This document shows positions 34,925 to 44,745 of a stretch of 64,000 nucleotides of DNA, piece by piece (the stretch's first letter is position 1; each line of letters begins with the position of its first letter). The notes under the pieces are model-generated. The model was not told the DNA's origin. It saw only the letters and a program-made list of their open reading frames with translations, and made no database searches. Source of the DNA: Bacteroidales bacterium (lineage in GTDB: Bacteria > Bacteroidota > Bacteroidia > Bacteroidales > F082); assembly GCA_024710405.1 (NCBI GenBank), contig JANJUV010000007.1:248001-312000 (forward strand). Reading direction: 5' to 3'. Position numbers and translations under genes: made by a program.

Positions 34925-35395
34925 TTACCTTAAACGGTCAACGGATCGTATTAATTTGATGTCCCTCTGAACTGAACGGCTGGCAAGCAAAAAGAACACC
35001 AGCGAAATCAATGGAAGAAAAACACCGAATTCATAATCGGCAGTTGCCTGAACTGTTTTGGAAATATGATCAGCATAATAGAAAAAGAGTGCCGCGATCA
35101 AAATAATGGAAGCTAATATGCCAAACTTGATCACTTTCAATTGTTTAGTAAGACTTCGATAAGCCATTATTGCATATAGTGATGCCCCGGCAAGCGAAAG
35201 ATCAAGCAAAATCAAGGGATACAGAAAAAATTCGTTGTATAGCGGCTTACTGTCCGGAACCGAGTCCTTTAGCTGGTGCAGATAAAATGCGATCGTATTC
35301 AATTCGCCATAATACCACGCAATTGGGAAGAAAAACATCAGGACTGCCGAAATAAGCGAAACGAGCAGGAATACAGTTTGAATTCTTTGAATCAT
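34925..35395 (-). CDS. DUF4293 family four-helix membrane protein
   Basis: From the ATG at 35395 the product has 156 residues and begins MIQRIQTVFLLVSLISAV, the conserved start of DUF4293; an upstream ATG at 35419 adds eight poorly conserved residues. Four hydrophobic segments are visible (about 5-27, 53-75, 80-102 and 118-137). The family is confined mainly to Bacteroidota and its function is unknown. The gene stands between a phosphoesterase and rho without tight linkage. Confidence 0.86.
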   Translation of the reverse strand: MIQRIQTVFLLVSLISAVLMFFFPIAWYYGELNTIAFYLHQLKDSVPDSKPLYNEFFLYPLILLDLSLAGASLYAIMAYRSLTKQLKVIKFGILASIILIAALFFYYADHISKTVQATADYEFGVFLPLISLVFFLLASRSVQRDIKLIRSVDRLR

Positions 35396-35889
35396 GAGTG
35401 TAGATTTCATTAACGGCACAAAGATATAAATTGCAGCTTGAACAATGATGAATTATAAAGCTTAAAGCCAGTAACATTTAAAACACACACCCCAGCAAAA
35501 AGCAAAATGATCATTTTAAGTCTCGGACAACTTCAGATCTGCTCTATGGCTACAATTAAAAATTTTAACCAAAGCACGATTTACATTCATATCCTATACA
35601 GAAAATTTTAGCAATCTCAAAGCACATTATTACAAAACTTTAATGGTTGTATAATATCCGTAAAAACCAATCTGATTAAAACCTATATGGAAAAGGCATG
35701 TGCAAACCGAACAAAAAAAACGTTCGAATTAAAAAAAACTGAACGTGAAACAAAAAAGAATTATCTTTGCCCTACTATTAAAGGAAATCCCAAGCCGCTT
35801 TTCGTGAAACTTCATTAATAACGATCTCTTGTTGTTTTCCGTTTTGTGACAAACCATAACCTAATTATTGTTCTATAAAACTTATTCAA
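35396..35889. other. Intergenic region upstream of rho
   Basis: This 494-base gap separates the divergent DUF4293 and rho genes. It holds a 14-base palindrome AAAATGATCATTTT at 35504-35517 and the rho -7 box at 35762-35769, which leaves a leader of about 115 bases before the rho ATG. Rho leaders are often sites of autoregulation; no specific attenuator structure could be made out by eye. Confidence 0.5.
35762..35769 (+). promoter_or_regulatory. -7 promoter box for rho
   Basis: TATCTTTG matches TAnnTTTG. A -33 TTG is not evident in the A-rich sequence upstream. Confidence 0.5.
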
Positions 35890-37710
35890 ATGTTTGATAT
35901 TGTTGAGCTTAATAGTAAGCTTGTCGGAGAGTTACGCGAGATTGCACGCGATCTTGGCGTACAGAAAGTAGAAAAGTTGTTGAAACAGGACCTCATTTAC
36001 AAAATTCTAGACCAGCAAGCGCTGATTCCACTAAAAAACGAGAAAAATGCCGAATTACAGAGGCAGGAAAATTCTCAGCGAAACAAAAGAGCCAGGATAA
36101 ACAAACCTCCTCAAAAACAAGGTGATCATCAAAAACAAGGTGATCATCAAAAACGAAATGAACCGGCACAAACAGAGGAGCCTCAAATTATTCAGCCAAA
36201 AGAAACTGTTACAGATGACCGCGCGCAATTCAGGGACAGACCCCGTAAGCAGTTTCAGCGCCCGTTCAACCGGCCCGCCGAGAAATCGCAGGAAACAACG
36301 AAACTCACCTTACTCGATGACGAGTTTATTACTTCTTCGGCGGAACCCTTAATCGATGAAACTGTTGCCGTTACGGAACCGGAAATTACCGAATCATCTG
36401 TTTCATCAGAGACAAGTGTAAACCAGGAAGAGGTAATGCCTAGAACACCTGTTCACAGAGAACATCAGCAAAGGGAAAATCAAGGCAACCGTGATCAAAC
36501 CAGAGATGCTTCGCGTGAGCAGTTTCAACAACGTGATCAGAATCGCGATAATCAGAATAAATTTAAGAAAAGAGAAGAGTATTCCTTTGAATTTGATGGC
36601 ATTGTGAACGCTGAAGGTGTGTTGGAAATCATGGCTGACGGCTACGGTTTTCTACGTTCATCAGACTACAATTACCTGAATTCACCAGATGATATTTATG
36701 TTTCGCAATCTCAGATTAAGCTTTTTGGTCTTAAAACCGGAGATACCGTCAACGGAACCATCAGACCTCCAAAGGAAGGCGAAAAGTACTTTCCTCTAAT
36801 TAAGGTAGATCTGATCAACGGCAAAACGCCCGAAGAGGTTCGCGACCGTATTCCTTTTGATTTTCTCACACCTCTGTTCCCTGAAGAGAAATTCAATCTG
36901 ACAGGTCACAAGGAAGGCAGTATGTCCACACGTATTATGGATATGTTTACCCCTATCGGCAAAGGGCAGAGGGGATTAATCGTGGCGCAGCCTAAAACCG
37001 GAAAAACAGTATTGCTCAAAGAAGTAGCCAATGCCATTGCAGCCAATCATCCCGAAGCATACCTGATAATCCTGCTCATTGACGAAAGACCGGAAGAAGT
37101 TACGGATATGGCACGCAGTGTTCGCGCCGAAGTAATATCTTCTACCTTTGATGAACCGGCGGATAAACATGTGAAAATTGCAAACATCGTCCTCGAAAAA
37201 GCCAAGAGGCTTACTGAATGCGGCCATGATGTTGTCATTCTGCTCGATTCCATTACTCGTTTGGCAAGAGCATACAATACCATCAGTCCTGCATCGGGCA
37301 AAGTGCTTTCGGGTGGTGTTGAAGCCAATGCCTTGCAAAAACCGAAACGTTTCTTTGGTGCTGCCCGGAAAATCGAAAATGGAGGGTCACTGACAATCAT
37401 CGCTACTGCCCTGATTGATACAGGATCGAAAATGGATGAGGTCATTTTTGAAGAGTTCAAAGGAACAGGTAATATGGAACTGCAGCTTGACAGAAGATTG
37501 TCGAACAAAAGAATCTGGCCAGCAATCGATATCGTTTCATCAAGTACCCGCAGAGAAGACTTGTTGCTGGATAAAGATATGTTGCAAAGGATATGGATTC
37601 TGAGAAATCACCTTGCCGACATGACGCCACTCGAAGCGATGGAGTTTCTGAAAGACAAGATGAGATTTACCCAAACCAATGAAGAATTCCTTATCTCAAT
37701 GAATGGTTAA
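35890..37710 (+). CDS. rho: Transcription termination factor Rho with long N-terminal insertion
   Basis: The 606-residue protein is much longer than the about 420-residue enterobacterial Rho. Residues 5-45 form the Rho N helix bundle; residues about 50-230 are a low-complexity insertion rich in Q, N, R, E and D; residues about 238-310 are the cold-shock-like RNA-binding domain ([15 protein letters not shown]); the ATPase follows with Walker A QPKTGKT (Lys372), [12 protein letters not shown], the Walker [15 protein letters not shown] and [19 protein letters not shown]. Charged disordered insertions are usual in this phylum. An 18-base tandem duplication lies inside the insertion. It is a hexameric RNA-dependent ATPase that ends transcription. 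Confidence 0.97.
   Translation: MFDIVELNSKLVGELREIARDLGVQKVEKLLKQDLIYKILDQQALIPLKNEKNAELQRQENSQRNKRARINKPPQKQGDHQKQGDHQKRNEPAQTEEPQIIQPKETVTDDRAQFRDRPRKQFQRPFNRPAEKSQETTKLTLLDDEFITSSAEPLIDETVAVTEPEITESSVSSETSVNQEEVMPRTPVHREHQQRENQGNRDQTRDASREQFQQRDQNRDNQNKFKKREEYSFEFDGIVNAEGVLEIMADGYGFLRSSDYNYLNSPDDIYVSQSQIKLFGLKTGDTVNGTIRPPKEGEKYFPLIKVDLINGKTPEEVRDRIPFDFLTPLFPEEKFNLTGHKEGSMSTRIMDMFTPIGKGQRGLIVAQPKTGKTVLLKEVANAIAANHPEAYLIILLIDERPEEVTDMARSVRAEVISSTFDEPADKHVKIANIVLEKAKRLTECGHDVVILLDSITRLARAYNTISPASGKVLSGGVEANALQKPKRFFGAARKIENGGSLTIIATALIDTGSKMDEVIFEEFKGTGNMELQLDRRLSNKRIWPAIDIVSSSTRREDLLLDKDMLQRIWILRNHLADMTPLEAMEFLKDKMRFTQTNEEFLISMNG
36112..36154 (+). repeat. 18-base in-frame tandem repeat within rho
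   Basis: The 18-base unit CAAAAACAAGGTGATCAT occurs at 36112-36129 and 36130-36147, followed by seven more bases of the unit. It encodes repeated KQGDHQ in the disordered insertion. Such a unit could vary in copy number without breaking the frame. Confidence 0.85.
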
Positions 37711-37927
37711 GCCATTTGATCTTTATTCTTCAGCCTTTCTAATCTTGAATTCATTAATTGTCAGTCAATTAGATTTGATACTAATGATTGTGTCCGGTGA
37801 CTTGTGACTCAAACTGCCGGTTTGATAATATATCCAGATGATATGGCCAACACCTCTGATGGCATTTTTAATTCTGAACTTCGATGGATTTAATCTGGCA
37901 AGCATTTTATTGTGAGGGGCGACTTCG

Positions 37928-38740
37928 TTATTCGTAGCAGAAATCAGGATCTTTGTTTTTTTCGTTTTTCAGATACATGCTTCCATGTGTACCAAGTATT
38001 ATCATAGGATTACGGGGATCGTTCGAGAAAACTTTTACCCATCGATGTTGTACACCGTATGAATACATAGTATTGATGCGCACGATGATTGTACCTGACT
38101 CGCCAGGATAATAGTAATCACGTGGATAAGTTAAAATCTTACATCCTTTTGAGAAAGCAAGTGAGTCAATAACAAGCACTTCAGCTCCCATATTTGTAAA
38201 ATTGAACTGATAGTCAAAAACCCTTGCTCTTGTTAGATCACCAAATGAATAATTCAATTGCTCGAAAACAAGTCGTGGAACGCTGTCGATAAGACCCGCT
38301 CCAAATCTTGATGTAGTGTCTTCTGTTATAAAAGCTGTAAAATACAAATACTTGAACGGATTAATCGCATCATCGGTAATTAGATTCATCTCAGCATCAA
38401 ATCTGCCCTTGGTAAATGTTTGGTCAGGGTCGAATAACATCGTCACTTTTGCTGTATTACCCGGATTGATTTGAGATGGTACCTGAACGTCCAAAAAAGG
38501 TTGCTGTTTGTTCTTCTGAAAGGAAAGCGGTTTGTTTCCAAAGTTCTTTACTTCGATCTCATGTGTTAAAACCTTCCCTGTAAGTACTGTACCCAGATTA
38601 AAATCTATGCTGTCAAGGTCAAAACCTAGATTACCGATTTTCACTTTAAACCTTTCTTTTTCCACCTCGGCTTGTTGCGCGTGAACACCGAAATGCAAAC
38701 AGAAGGAGCTGATCAGGAAGAAAATAAGTATCAACCTCAT
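37928..38740 (-). CDS. DUF1573 domain-containing secreted protein
   Basis: The 270-residue protein has a signal peptide (cleavage near FGVHAQ) and two Ig-like DUF1573 units: one around VLTGKVLTHEIEVKNFGNKPLSF and one around FGDLTRARVFDYQFNFTNMG, with the PGESGTIIVRINT strand. DUF1573 proteins are common, mostly uncharacterised envelope proteins of Bacteroidota. It begins three bases after the end of the Mur-ligase gene, so both are on one transcript, which suggests a cell-envelope role. Confidence 0.85.
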   Translation of the reverse strand: MRLILIFFLISSFCLHFGVHAQQAEVEKERFKVKIGNLGFDLDSIDFNLGTVLTGKVLTHEIEVKNFGNKPLSFQKNKQQPFLDVQVPSQINPGNTAKVTMLFDPDQTFTKGRFDAEMNLITDDAINPFKYLYFTAFITEDTTSRFGAGLIDSVPRLVFEQLNYSFGDLTRARVFDYQFNFTNMGAEVLVIDSLAFSKGCKILTYPRDYYYPGESGTIIVRINTMYSYGVQHRWVKVFSNDPRNPMIILGTHGSMYLKNEKNKDPDFCYE

Positions 38741-38743
38741 GTT

Positions 38744-40090
38744 CTATATGATCAGATTATTTAAGTTGTATCCGGCAAAACTTCCCGAACTCATAAATAC
38801 GATGGTTGAATTTGCAATAAAGTACTGGTTTATGAAAACATCAATTTCCCTTGGATCAGAACAGACAACCAATCCGTTGAATCCAAATGCTTTTCTGATG
38901 TCATTAAATTCCAATGGTGGCAATTTCTTAAGAGCGACTGCATGCGGATCATAAAAAACCAGCGCTTGATCAGAATCATTCAGACTGCCATGATATTGAT
39001 CTATGAAGTTTTTACTCAAGCTACTGTATGTATGTAGTTCAAGGCAAGCTATCAAAGAACGTTCAGGATACTTCTCACGCAAAGCTTTTACAGAAGCTTT
39101 CACTTTTGAAGGTGCATGCGCAAAATCACGATAGACACTTTTGTTCAGTCCTGACTTAACCAACTGTAATCTTAATGATGCTCCTGAAAACGTAGATACA
39201 GACCGGTAGAACTGCTCATCACCTACACCCATCAGCCGACATACTTGCAAAGCAGCAGATATGTTGGACATATTGTGCGATCCGAATATTTTAACGGGCA
39301 CATTGGTTCCGTCAGCCAACTGTAGAAGGAACGTCTCCTTTTCAATTGTATGGGGATGTGTATTGTAAGGTAAACATTGACACATACTTTCGCCTGCAAG
39401 CCGCACGACTTCTGTATCTCCCGAAAAATACACAAGAGTTCCATCAAGGGGCATATCTTTGATCAGCATCCTGAACTGATCGAGATACTTCTCAAAAGTA
39501 GGAAATACATTCATATGATCCCAACCTATGCCACTGATAACGGCTATGTCAGGTTTGTAATGAATGAACTTAGGTCGTGAATCAATAGGTGAAGTAAGGT
39601 ATTCATCACCTTCAAGTATCATAAACTTTGCAGAATCACTTAACCTGACCATGATTTCGAAACCTTCAAGCTGCGCGCCTACCATGTAATCGGAATCTAT
39701 TCCGACATCCTGCAGCACATGCAGAATCATGGAAGTTATCGTAGTTTTTCCGTGGCTGCCTGCGATAACGATTCTTTTCTTTTGCTTTGCCCGCTCGTAA
39801 AGATACTCCGGATAAGAAAATACCTGTATGCCCATTTCTATGGCCCTGAGCAATTCCGGATTATCTTTTCGTGCATGCATTCCAACGATAACCTGATCAG
39901 TATCGTCAGTAATTTTCTCCGGATACCAGCCGATCTTTTCAGGAAGAATTCCTGCTTTCAGAAGCCGCGATCTTGAAGGTTCAGCTATCTCATCATCAGA
40001 TCCAGTTATCCGATAACCTTCACGGTGAAGGGCAAGCGCAAGATTATGCATGGCGCTTCCACCAATTGCTATAAAGTGAACCCTTTTCAT
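38744..40090 (-). CDS. Mur ligase family protein (Mpl-like peptidoglycan recycling ligase)
   Basis: The ATG at 40090 is preferred over one at 40123 because MKRVHFIAIGGSAMHNLALAL is the conserved MurC/Mpl N-terminal Rossmann strand. The 448-residue enzyme has the ATP loop IAGSHGKTTITSM, GDEYLTSPIDSRPKF, SGIGWDHMNVFPT and FGSHNMSNISAAL. These resemble Mpl (UDP-MurNAc : L-alanyl-gamma-D-glutamyl-meso-diaminopimelate ligase) more than MurC, notably the GWDHMNVFP block. Mpl reuses cell-wall tripeptide in the cytoplasm. MurC itself remains an alternative. A TATATTTG box lies upstream. Confidence 0.87.
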   Translation of the reverse strand: MKRVHFIAIGGSAMHNLALALHREGYRITGSDDEIAEPSRSRLLKAGILPEKIGWYPEKITDDTDQVIVGMHARKDNPELLRAIEMGIQVFSYPEYLYERAKQKKRIVIAGSHGKTTITSMILHVLQDVGIDSDYMVGAQLEGFEIMVRLSDSAKFMILEGDEYLTSPIDSRPKFIHYKPDIAVISGIGWDHMNVFPTFEKYLDQFRMLIKDMPLDGTLVYFSGDTEVVRLAGESMCQCLPYNTHPHTIEKETFLLQLADGTNVPVKIFGSHNMSNISAALQVCRLMGVGDEQFYRSVSTFSGASLRLQLVKSGLNKSVYRDFAHAPSKVKASVKALREKYPERSLIACLELHTYSSLSKNFIDQYHGSLNDSDQALVFYDPHAVALKKLPPLEFNDIRKAFGFNGLVVCSDPREIDVFINQYFIANSTIVFMSSGSFAGYNLNNLII

Positions 40091-40111
40091 CAAGTACTTT
40101 GAAACAAGCGC

Positions 40112-40119
40112 CAAATATA
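40112..40119 (-). promoter_or_regulatory. -7 promoter box for the Mur ligase-DUF1573 operon
   Basis: On the - strand this reads TATATTTG, 21 bases before the start codon at 40090. Its position supports the shorter start, because the alternative ATG at 40123 would lie upstream of the promoter. Confidence 0.6.
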
Positions 40120-40195
40120 GCATTTTTATAGGTTTCTCATGTATTATCCAACTTAATTGAAAGTTTAAACAAATGCCAATTCGGTTCTTATTGAT

Positions 40196-40203
40196 TACTT
40201 TTG
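40196..40203 (+). promoter_or_regulatory. -7 promoter box for the cysH-like gene
   Basis: TACTTTTG ends one base before the first in-frame ATG at 40205. Transcription from it would begin a few bases downstream, so the ATG at 40226 is the more likely translation start. Confidence 0.55.
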
Positions 40204-40225
40204 CATGAGCAATAACCCTTCAAGC

Positions 40226-40927
40226 ATGAGTTATACCGATATAAATTCATTAAACAATTACCTATCAGAGCTGAAACCGGAAGAAATGCTCCGTTACTGC
40301 AGCGATATTTTTGGCCCTAAATTGGCTTTTGCTACAAGTCTTGGACTTGAAGATCAAGTTATTACTCACATGATTTGCAGTCAAAAACTTAGAATCAGAA
40401 TTTTCACATTGGATACAGGCAGGATTTTTCCTGAGACATATGAACTTATAGAGCGTACAAATGCGCGATATAGAATGAAGATCGAGATCGTATTTCCTGA
40501 ATCACAAGATGTTGAAAAAATGGTTTTGGAACACGGGGTTAATTTATTTTACAACAGTATTGAGCAAAGGAAATTGTGTTGCCATATCAGGAAGACCAAA
40601 CCACTGTCAAAAGTATTAAGCGGCCTTGATGCATGGATTACCGGACTTCGACGAGAACAATCAGTTACAAGAACAGGAATCGGTTTTGCAGCCAGTGATG
40701 ATATCAACAATCTTGTGAAGATTAATCCTTTGATTGAATGGAGCGAAAAGGATGTTAAAGATTACGTTGAGCAATTCAACATTCCTTATAATCCATTGCA
40801 CGACAAGGGATTTCCAAGTATCGGATGTCAGCCTTGTACAAGAGCAATCGCTCCAGGTTCGGATATAAGATCCGGAAGGTGGTGGTGGGAACTACCCGAA
40901 CAGAAAGAGTGCGGACTTCATAAATAG
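40226..40927 (+). CDS. cysH: Assimilatory adenylyl-sulfate/phosphoadenylyl-sulfate reductase
   Basis: The protein (233 residues from the ATG at 40226; 240 from 40205) has the PAPS-reductase fold: FATSLGLEDQVITHM phosphate loop, LDTGRIFPETY, and the paired cysteine motifs CCHIRKTKPL and CQPCTRAI. The CC...CxxC set ligates a 4Fe-4S cluster and marks the APS-reducing form. The C-terminal SGRWWWELPEQKECGLH holds the catalytic ECGLH cysteine. It reduces activated sulfate to sulfite in the cytoplasm using thioredoxin. No other sulfate-assimilation gene is nearby. Confidence 0.93.
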   Translation: MSYTDINSLNNYLSELKPEEMLRYCSDIFGPKLAFATSLGLEDQVITHMICSQKLRIRIFTLDTGRIFPETYELIERTNARYRMKIEIVFPESQDVEKMVLEHGVNLFYNSIEQRKLCCHIRKTKPLSKVLSGLDAWITGLRREQSVTRTGIGFAASDDINNLVKINPLIEWSEKDVKDYVEQFNIPYNPLHDKGFPSIGCQPCTRAIAPGSDIRSGRWWWELPEQKECGLHK

Positions 40928-41018
40928 CAGAAGTTTCGAAACTGTTGTCAATCAAGCAATCCACGACATGAATATCAGTTAAGACTATTTAAGATGTCTG
41001 AGATTTTTTTCAATTGCT

Positions 41019-41026
41019 TACTTTTG
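41019..41026 (+). promoter_or_regulatory. -7 promoter box for the E1 fusion gene
   Basis: TACTTTTG matches TAnnTTTG and precedes the ATG at 41070 by 43 bases. No clear -33 element was found. Confidence 0.5.
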
Positions 41027-41069
41027 TCACAATAACATCTTCACAGTATAAACATCAATCTTTTTTTTC

Positions 41070-43490
41070 ATGGCCCGAAAAGTTAAGTTGCCTTCAGAGT
41101 TGATATTTGATAAATCAGAAGTTTTAGCCGACTACAGATTGGCATTTGAAAGCAGGCAGGCAAGCCTGACAGGCAGAAGGGAAGTTCTTACAGGCAAAGC
41201 TAAATTCGGAATTTTTGGCGATGGCAAAGAAATTCCGCAATTGGCTATGGCAAAGGCATTTAAAGAAGGTGATTGGCGTTCGGGCTACTACCGTGACCAA
41301 ACCTTTATGCTTGCTGCCGGGCTAGTAACATTGGAAGAGTTATTTGCACAACTGTATGGTGACACAGACATAAATGCCAATCCGGGTAATGGTGGAAGAT
41401 TAATGAACAATCATTTTGCCTCCCGAATTCTAAATGAGCAAGGTGAATGGAAAGATCTTACTAAAATAAAAATCTCTTCAGCTGACACCTCCCCCACTGC
41501 AAGTCAGATGCTTCGGTTGCTTGGGCTGGCATTGGCATCAAAGCACTATCGACTGAATAAGGATCTGGCAGGTTATCAGAATTTCTCGAGAAATGGCAAT
41601 GAGGTCGCTTTTGGCACCATTGGCGATGCCTCAACCTCAGAAGGACATTTTTTCGAGGCATTCAATGCAGCAGGTGTACTGAATGTGCCCATGGCCATTT
41701 CCGTGTGGGACGATGGATGGGGGATTTCGGTTCCCAATAAATACCAAACCACCAAAAGTTCTATCTCTGAAATCCTGAAAGGTTTTGCGAAAGAAGAAGG
41801 AAGTAACGGATATTATATCTACACTGAGAACGCATGGGACTATCCCGCACTTGTAAAGATGTATGAAGAAGGCGTTAACCGTTGTCGTACCGAGCAAGTT
41901 CCTGTGCTTTTTCATGTAACAGGTTGCACTCAGCCACAGGGCCATTCTACCTCAGGATCACATGAGCGCTATAAATCAAAAAAGCAGCTTGATTTTGAAG
42001 AACAGACAGATGGCATCAAAGTATTCAGGCAATGGATCACCGAACAGGGTTTTGCCGACGCAAAAGAGTTAAACGAAATTGAGAAACAGGCAGATAACAG
42101 AGTTAAAGAAGCCCGCAGAAATGCATGGAATAATTTTCAGAAACCACTGCTAAAAAAAAGAGACGAGTTTGTAAGGCTCGTTGACGTTACGACCTGCCGA
42201 TGCTCAAAAACAGACAAAATTGAAAAAATAAAACATGATTTGTCCAAAGTCGGTGAGCCCATCCGAAAAGATATGATGTCGTCAGGTAAAAAGATACTCA
42301 GGCTGATTTGTAACTCCTGCACAAATCCAGAGAATTCGCTTAAAGTGAATGTAACGGAATGGCTCAACAAGGAAATGAATGAAGGACTTGATCGTTATAG
42401 TTCGCATTTGTACTCCACTTCACGTTTCTCGGCACTAAACATTCAGGCAATAGATCCAGTTTATGATTCTGATGCTCCTTCTGTTCCCGGACGTGAGATA
42501 CTTAGGGATAACTTTGATAAATTATTCGAAAACAACCCATTGGTAGTGGCCTTTGGCGAAGATGTCGGAAAAATTGGCGGTGTTAATCAGACTTACGAAG
42601 GCCTGCAGGAAAAATATGGTGAACTGAGGGTTTTCGATACCGGAATCAGGGAAGCAAGCATTATTGGGCAGGGAATCGGTATGGCACTCAGAGGATTACG
42701 ACCAATAGCTGAAATTCAATACTTCGATTACCTGCTTTATGCCCTTCAGGTGATCAGTGATGATCTGGCCACATTGCAATATAGAACAAAAGGCGGACAA
42801 AAATCACCCTTGATTATCAGTACCAGAGGACACCGACTTGAAGGTATCTGGCATTCAGGATCACCATTAAGTATGGTGATCAATTCTGTCAGAGGCGTTT
42901 ATGTCGCTGTTCCGCGCAATATGACACAGGCTGCCGGTTTCTACAACACCTTTCTGGCTTCAGACGAACCAGCCATCATCATCGAGCCATTGAATGGATA
43001 CCGTTTGAGGGAAAAAAGGCCCTCTAACTTCGGCGAGTTCAAAATTCCGCCCGGAAAACCTGAAATAATACGCCCGGGCACCGACCTGACAGTAGTTACT
43101 TACGGATCATGCGTTAGAATTGCACAGGATGCTGCAGATCAGTTAGCTGAATTTGATATTTCTGTAGAACTTATTGATGTGCAAACGCTTATACCATTTG
43201 ATATAAATCATACGATAGCAGATTCAGTAAAAAAAACCAATAAAGTTGTTTTCTTCGATGAAGATGTACCCGGCGGTGCCACTAGTTATATGATGCAACA
43301 GGTGCTTGAAAATCAGGGCGCTTTCAGGTTCCTTGATGCTGAACCAAGAACACTTACAGCAAAAGAGCATCGTGCAGCTTATAGCACAGATGGCGATTAT
43401 TTTTCGAACCCAAATGCGGAAGATGTATTTGATATTGTTTACAATACAATGCACGAACATAATCCGGGAAAGTATCCGAAAATTTTCTGA
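41070..43490 (+). CDS. 2-oxoacid dehydrogenase E1 component, alpha-beta fusion
   Basis: The 806-residue protein joins E1 alpha (about 1-350) and E1 beta (about 470-806). The alpha part has the thiamine-diphosphate motif GTIGDASTSEGHFFEAFNAA ending in the WDDGWGIS block. The beta part has VVAFGEDVGKIGG, DTGIREASIIGQGIGMAL, STRGHRLEGIWHSGSPL and VDVQTLIPFD. A linker with two CxxC/CxC clusters (TTCRCSK and ICNSCTN) lies between them. It would decarboxylate a 2-oxoacid (pyruvate or branched-chain type) and reductively acylate E2. E2 and E3 genes are not adjacent. The fused form is common in Bacteroidota. Confidence 0.92.
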   Translation: MARKVKLPSELIFDKSEVLADYRLAFESRQASLTGRREVLTGKAKFGIFGDGKEIPQLAMAKAFKEGDWRSGYYRDQTFMLAAGLVTLEELFAQLYGDTDINANPGNGGRLMNNHFASRILNEQGEWKDLTKIKISSADTSPTASQMLRLLGLALASKHYRLNKDLAGYQNFSRNGNEVAFGTIGDASTSEGHFFEAFNAAGVLNVPMAISVWDDGWGISVPNKYQTTKSSISEILKGFAKEEGSNGYYIYTENAWDYPALVKMYEEGVNRCRTEQVPVLFHVTGCTQPQGHSTSGSHERYKSKKQLDFEEQTDGIKVFRQWITEQGFADAKELNEIEKQADNRVKEARRNAWNNFQKPLLKKRDEFVRLVDVTTCRCSKTDKIEKIKHDLSKVGEPIRKDMMSSGKKILRLICNSCTNPENSLKVNVTEWLNKEMNEGLDRYSSHLYSTSRFSALNIQAIDPVYDSDAPSVPGREILRDNFDKLFENNPLVVAFGEDVGKIGGVNQTYEGLQEKYGELRVFDTGIREASIIGQGIGMALRGLRPIAEIQYFDYLLYALQVISDDLATLQYRTKGGQKSPLIISTRGHRLEGIWHSGSPLSMVINSVRGVYVAVPRNMTQAAGFYNTFLASDEPAIIIEPLNGYRLREKRPSNFGEFKIPPGKPEIIRPGTDLTVVTYGSCVRIAQDAADQLAEFDISVELIDVQTLIPFDINHTIADSVKKTNKVVFFDEDVPGGATSYMMQQVLENQGAFRFLDAEPRTLTAKEHRAAYSTDGDYFSNPNAEDVFDIVYNTMHEHNPGKYPKIF

Positions 43491-43518
43491 TCTGTTACAT
43501 TAATAAATGGATTGCCGG

Positions 43519-44730
43519 ATGAACAGGATTTTTACAATTCTCCTGATTACCCTCATAATTACCTCATGCAGCGAGAAAACTCCGGTTACAGTCAGACATG
43601 ATTTTCCTACGGATACTTTAAACATATCTCCAAACTTTGTCCCGGTTGATGATCCGATTCCTCACGATCGGGAGCTAATATTTATAGAATCAGAAACAAA
43701 CAATTCTAATAACATAATTACTTTCGATAGGCAATATCAGGAAAATGTTGGAAAACTGCCTGCTTTTGGTATAGAGACACCAATTGCACGAACCGACTCG
43801 GTGTTGAAAGAAAAAATCCGCAAAAAGCAAGACTTTTATGAATTGCCACGAAATGAGGTCATAACATCAAAATATATCAGCCTGAGGATCGATAATGACA
43901 TTTTTACCAATACTGATTATTATTACACTCACGGCACTTCGATCAGCTATATGGGACTTGGGCATAGATTCTACCGGCTATTGCCCGGGTTAGGATATAC
44001 TGCTCAAGAAATCTTTGGTGTCGCATTACATCAGGATCTCTATACACCTGTCGACCCCGAAGCTACCGATTTGTTACCCAACGACAGGCCATTTGCCGGA
44101 TTGCTCTATTTGAAATTTATCAAAAACAGTTTACTTCCTGAGAGTGGCCTGCAACTCAAAAGCGAATGGATTATGGGAATGATTGGACCCTCAGCACTTG
44201 GTGATAAAATACAGCATACTATTCATGAGCTTGAGCCAACTGGTTGGGCTTTTCAGATTAAAGATGACCTGTTGCTCAATGTTAATATTAGCATAGAGAA
44301 GCCATTGGTGCGTAATAATTTTTTGGAGATCAACGGAGAAGGAGGAATAAATCTGGGCAGCATGAAAACTGCCATTTCAGCCTCGGCTCAATTTAAAACT
44401 GGCAATCTGGGATCAGAGTATCGCTCTTACGCTACTTTTAAAAGGACTTTAGATCTTAATCCAAAAGTATATTACTTCTTCTTTATCAGACCATCAATAC
44501 ATTTTGTTGTGCATGATGCCACCCTTAACGGAGGTCTGTTTGTACGCAACAACCCACACGTTTTTTCATATAACCAAATTGAACATATTACAGCTTCAAT
44601 TAATACCGGCATTGGAGTTATGTACAAAGTTTGGGAACTTCGTACTGATCTCACCTACATCAGCTCAGTGTTTAAAGGTGGGCGTGACCATAGATGGGGT
44701 GGAATTGGAGTAGCATATTTTTTCGATTAA
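43519..44730 (+). CDS. LpxR-like (DUF2219) lipid A deacylase family protein with lipobox
   Basis: The ATG at 43519 is preferred because it starts a lipoprotein signal with lipobox IITSC; an ATG at 43507 adds four residues. After a linker (about residues 20-115) the C-terminal part matches LpxR/DUF2219: SLRIDNDIFTNTDYYYTHGTSISY contains the ND and TG positions of the active site, and ALHQDLYTP supplies the expected histidine, followed by NDRPFAGLLY and strands ending in VAYFFD. LpxR removes 3'-acyloxyacyl chains from lipid A at the outer membrane. A lipid anchor on a barrel enzyme is unusual; see findings. Confidence 0.85.
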   Translation: MNRIFTILLITLIITSCSEKTPVTVRHDFPTDTLNISPNFVPVDDPIPHDRELIFIESETNNSNNIITFDRQYQENVGKLPAFGIETPIARTDSVLKEKIRKKQDFYELPRNEVITSKYISLRIDNDIFTNTDYYYTHGTSISYMGLGHRFYRLLPGLGYTAQEIFGVALHQDLYTPVDPEATDLLPNDRPFAGLLYLKFIKNSLLPESGLQLKSEWIMGMIGPSALGDKIQHTIHELEPTGWAFQIKDDLLLNVNISIEKPLVRNNFLEINGEGGINLGSMKTAISASAQFKTGNLGSEYRSYATFKRTLDLNPKVYYFFFIRPSIHFVVHDATLNGGLFVRNNPHVFSYNQIEHITASINTGIGVMYKVWELRTDLTYISSVFKGGRDHRWGGIGVAYFFD

Positions 44731-44745
44731 TTTAAGGCCGAAAAC

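Noticed and set aside
31102-35517. Palindrome AAATGATCATTT seen at 31102-31113 and 35506-35515 (within a longer copy)
   Set aside because: Only two AT-rich copies in unrelated contexts; likely chance.
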